A stretch of 64,000 nt of DNA, taken from NCBI RefSeq assembly GCF_020982545.1, contig NZ_JAJKLK010000029.1, positions 62,001 through 126,000 on the forward strand, in the 5' to 3' direction. The position numbers and the translations under genes were made by a program. The DNA is from Streptomyces sp. MNU76 (GTDB lineage Bacteria > Actinomycetota > Actinomycetes > Streptomycetales > Streptomycetaceae). The notes below the pieces were generated by a model. It did not search any database. It saw only the letters and a list, made by a program, of their open reading frames with translations, and was not told where the DNA came from. Shown one piece after another: positions 61,780 to 64,000 of this stretch. Every line of letters starts with the position of its first letter. Position 1 is the first letter of the stretch.

Positions 61780-62414
61780 CTCCGCTCTCCCCTCTCTCCG
61801 GCCGGCCGGGCGGCGGCGACCGCCGCCCGGCCGGAGCTGATGCCGCCGTCCCCGACCGGCACGGCGCCACCGACCACCACCCGCACCCCCAGCGTCCGCA
61901 GCCGCCGCCGGGTCTCGGTGAGCAGCCGCCGGTTGACGAAACAGCCGCCGCCCAGGCACACCGTGCGCGGCGCGCCGTCGGCCACGACGCGGGCGACCAG
62001 GTCGGCGGTGACGGTCGCGAGCGTCGGACGGAATGCTGCCGCCAACCGGGTGACCGGCTCCCCGTCCAGCCGCCCGGGCGTCAGCCGGACGTGGCGCACC
62101 CGGGCGAGTGCCGGTGCGTCGATCCGCAGCCGCGCCGCGAACTCGTCGACGGCGCCGGGCTCTCCGGCGACCTCGCCCTCCACGTGGCCGTCGACGTCGG
62201 CCACCCAGCCGCTCGGCCCGAGTGTCGAGGCGGTGCGGTACACGAAGGGCCGGAAACCGACCCCCTGGACGATCCCGTCCACGTGGAAGCGGCGCACGGT
62301 GCGGCCGGCCCCGCCACGGGCGGGCGGTACGGGGGCGGTGGGGCCGCGGTGGGAGGGCCTGGGGTTTCCGCCCTCTCGATCCGCTTCCTCCGTCGCGTCG
62401 GGTCGTACGGTCAT
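61780..62414 (-). pseudogene. hypF: hypF remnant with large internal deletion
   Basis: From ATG 62414 the acylphosphatase domain of HypF is clear (RRFHVDGIVQGVGFRPFVYR, SGWVADVDGHVEGEVAGEP). After VRLTPGRLDGEPV it jumps directly to the extreme C-terminus (LATVTADLVARVVADGAPRT, VCLGGGCFVNRRLLTETRRR, VPVGDGGISSGRAAVAAAR). The zinc-finger, carbamoyl-AMP and most of the Kae1-like domains, some 500 residues, are missing. HypF makes the carbamoyl donor for cyanide ligands. No stop occurs where expected; the frame overlaps hypC. The remaining frame is undisturbed, so the deletion may be recent or artefactual. Confidence 0.87.
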
Positions 62415-62917
62415 GGCAGCCTCCCCACCGGCGCGGCGCGATACCGCGCGATCTCGTCCCGGACCGCGTCCACGAGGGGGTCCACCGCGGCGGTGACGGC
62501 GGGGGAGAGGCCGGTGCCGAGGGAATCGTCGGCACCCTCCACCGCGTAGACGACCAGACGCTCCGGCAGCCGCCCCAGGGCGCGGGCCAGCTCGACGGCC
62601 TCACCGAGGCCCAGTCCGTGCGAACTGGTCGCTGTGGACCGTGTCAGGCGCTCGCCGTCGAGTTCCAGGCGGTGGACGCGCCCGGGGCTCCCGGGATGCG
62701 CGTGGGCCGCGTCGACCACCACGGTGAGCCCCGCGTCCTCCCAGAGACCGATCAGCCTGGCCGGATCACCGTCACAGGTGGCGAGCACGGTGCCCGCCGG
62801 CAGAGGCGGGCCACCCGCCCGCTTCCGCAGCCGGGCGATCACCTCCCAGCCCACGCCGTCGTCGCGGCGGAACTCGTTCCCGACGCCGATGACGGCGATC
62901 CGGCTGCCCCTCGTCAT
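62411..62917 (-). CDS. Hydrogenase maturation endopeptidase (HybD/HycI family)
   Basis: 168 residues. The nickel-sensing residues of the family are visible: the acidic residues in GVGNEFRRDDGVGW, Asp in VVVDAAHAHPG, and His in SSHGLGLGEAVELA. It cleaves the C-terminal peptide of the large subunit after nickel insertion; the target at 56923 has a matching tail. Its stop overlaps the hypF start (ATGA). ATG 62917 is chosen by homology. Confidence 0.9.
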   Translation of the reverse strand: MTRGSRIAVIGVGNEFRRDDGVGWEVIARLRKRAGGPPLPAGTVLATCDGDPARLIGLWEDAGLTVVVDAAHAHPGSPGRVHRLELDGERLTRSTATSSHGLGLGEAVELARALGRLPERLVVYAVEGADDSLGTGLSPAVTAAVDPLVDAVRDEIARYRAAPVGRLP

Positions 62918-62954
62918 GGTCCTCACCGTCCGTCGGGACGCGGCCGCTCGGCAG

Positions 62955-62968
62955 GGGCTGAACGGCCC
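62955..62968. promoter_or_regulatory. DevR-like box upstream of hydrogenase protease/hyp genes
   Basis: GGGCTGAACGGCCC lies 38 bp upstream of ATG 62917. It closely resembles the distal box at 10748. Confidence 0.45.
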
Positions 62969-63047
62969 GTTGCCCTGGGTTGGTCTTCCTCGTCCCGGCC
63001 GCCGGCCCGATGCGGCCGACGGCCGGGACGACGGACCGGCCCGGTCG

Positions 63048-63716
63048 TCATGGGCGCGTCCCCGGCTCACTGCCGCCCTGGTCGAGACGGAACGGCGGGT
63101 AGACGTCCGTGAGCAGCGACGTGTAGGCGGCGACCCGCAGCACCCACCGGTCCAGGCCGATCACCAGATCGAAGATGCCGCGCGGATAGACACCGGTGAA
63201 CAGCAGGGCGACCCCGGCGAAGAACGTCAGGAGCGCGATGAGCCCACCCGAGGTCCAGGTGACGTGGATGCCACCCCCGATGATGCCCAGCACCAGGTAG
63301 TGGGGGATGGCCAACAGCCACCACTTCACCAGGACCAGCCCGCGGGACAACTGCTCGGGATACGCCACGTCCAGGTGTGCCGGGTAGTCCGGCACCTCGG
63401 CGAGGGTGAAGGGCGGGTAGCGGTCGGTGCCCAGGGCGCCGTACGTGTAGAAGGCCACCCGCCAGCTCCAGCGCAGCACTCCGGTGCTGAAGTCGAACAG
63501 GGGGCGTGGATAGCGGCCGGTGAAGAGGATCGCGAAGAACGCCACGATGCCCACCACGACGAACGCCACCCACAGGAGGGCCAGGACGACGTAGTGGGGC
63601 AGCGCGAGCAGCCACTTCACGAGCCACAGCCAGCGGGACAGCTGCGGATCACAGGTCGCGGTCAGCCGGACCGGCTGGAGGGGGCGCACACTCGGCGGGG
63701 CTGTTTCCGATGTCAT
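63048..63716 (-). CDS. DUF4389 membrane protein
   Basis: 222 residues built as an internal duplication. Each half has a QLSRWLWLVKWLLALPHYVV or QLSRGLVLVKWWLLAIPHYL segment, two to three hydrophobic helices, and a TGRYPRPLFDFSTGVLRW or TGVYPRGIFDLVIGLDRW motif. Each half is followed by a YPPF segment. This is the DUF4389 family, integral to the membrane and of unknown function. The next gene upstream on the same strand ends 51 bp away, so they may be co-transcribed. Confidence 0.88.
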   Translation of the reverse strand: MTSETAPPSVRPLQPVRLTATCDPQLSRWLWLVKWLLALPHYVVLALLWVAFVVVGIVAFFAILFTGRYPRPLFDFSTGVLRWSWRVAFYTYGALGTDRYPPFTLAEVPDYPAHLDVAYPEQLSRGLVLVKWWLLAIPHYLVLGIIGGGIHVTWTSGGLIALLTFFAGVALLFTGVYPRGIFDLVIGLDRWVLRVAAYTSLLTDVYPPFRLDQGGSEPGTRP

Positions 63717-63767
63717 GGTTCTCGGGTCCTTTCCCAGCTGTTCTCGGTCCCCCCGGCACTGCGCTGA

Positions 63768-63992
63768 TCACTGCCGGTAGTGGCGATGGTCGTCGTGTTC
63801 GCCGATGTAGTGGCGCTCCTCCAGGACCACCTCGCGTTCACCGGGCCGCCGGACGACACCGGGGGTGCCCAGGAAGGCGATGAGCCCGAGGAAGCCGAAC
63901 GCCATCAGGACGAAGCCGACGACGAGCGAGCTGTAACCGAAGACCAGGCAGGCACCGAGCACCGCCGCGCCGATCAGAATGAACGGGATCAT
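63768..63992 (-). CDS. Small two-helix membrane protein
   Basis: 74 residues. Two adjacent hydrophobic helices (about 3-23 and 26-45) are followed by a charged, His-rich cytosolic tail ending EHDDHRHYRQ. ATG 63992 follows AGGAGATC. I do not recognise a characterised function. Similar proteins are common near USP and CBS genes in actinomycetes; this is an impression, not a search result. Confidence 0.75.
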   Translation of the reverse strand: MIPFILIGAAVLGACLVFGYSSLVVGFVLMAFGFLGLIAFLGTPGVVRRPGEREVVLEERHYIGEHDDHRHYRQ

Positions 63993-64000
63993 GATCTCCT

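Overview
The window is very GC-rich with strongly C/G-biased third codon positions, GGAGG-type ribosome binding sites and many ATGA/GTGA start-stop overlaps. Together with the gene content this points to a Streptomyces or close relative. It reads as a chromosomal hypoxia/dormancy/redox island, the streptomycete counterpart of the mycobacterial DosR (DevR) regulon.

Layout. (1) 1-11.6 kb: universal stress protein (USP) end, pyruvate phosphate dikinase, a DevS-type GAF sensor kinase, a CBS-BON protein, a beta-phosphoglucomutase-like HAD enzyme, an Rv1733c-like membrane protein, a zinc alcohol dehydrogenase, a PNPOx-like flavoprotein, a decayed adhE and a DevR-type response regulator. (2) 11.9-17.7 kb: a LacI regulator, a CUT2 sugar ABC transporter, a PfkB sugar kinase and an ABM monooxygenase; two tandem operators lie in front of the transporter. 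(3) 17.9-25.2 kb: a GAF regulator followed by aldehyde dehydrogenase, DUF779, alcohol dehydrogenase and the three transhydrogenase subunits. (4) 25.2-33.1 kb: a PAS-PP2C-ATPase regulator, Hsp20, a USP, a DUF1876 (Rv1738-like) protein, an OsmC protein, a phosphoribosyltransferase-hydrolase fusion and an Acg-type nitroreductase. (5) 33.2-36.5 kb: an ABC-2 exporter. (6) 36.6-52.3 kb: USPs, a wrecked cation P-type ATPase, a second nitroreductase, a second PNPOx protein, CBS-BON proteins, gap, a GH65 phosphorylase, a GNAT/ADP-forming acyl-CoA synthetase fusion and a flavodoxin. (7) 52.3-64 kb: a metal P-type ATPase fused to hemerythrin, a second Rv1733c-like protein, and a group 3b-like NiFe hydrogenase cluster with an intact endopeptidase but collapsed hypF and hypD/hypE, then a DUF4389 protein and a small membrane protein.

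Regulation. A 14-bp palindrome family of form GGGnC(c/g)nnnGGnCC(C) recurs in the intergenic regions. It is most often centred about 60-110 bp upstream of a start codon, and single copies lie in front of each of two divergent genes (for example 41749 and 41810). It resembles the mycobacterial DevR box and probably defines the regulon of the DevS/DevR-type pair encoded here. I see no copies in front of the sugar-transport operon, the ABC exporter or the PAS-PP2C gene.

Theme. Glycolytic and gluconeogenic nodes (PPDK, GAPDH, GH65/beta-PGM), redox balancing (ADH/ALDH, PntAB, NAD(P)-linked hydrogenase), flavoproteins, USPs and a small heat-shock protein fit survival at low oxygen. Several genes (adhE, cation ATPase, hypF, hypD/hypE) carry large internal deletions plus frameshifts, and two others (a nitroreductase and a USP) have single-base frameshifts near their 3' ends. 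The region is therefore either decaying or partly mis-assembled.
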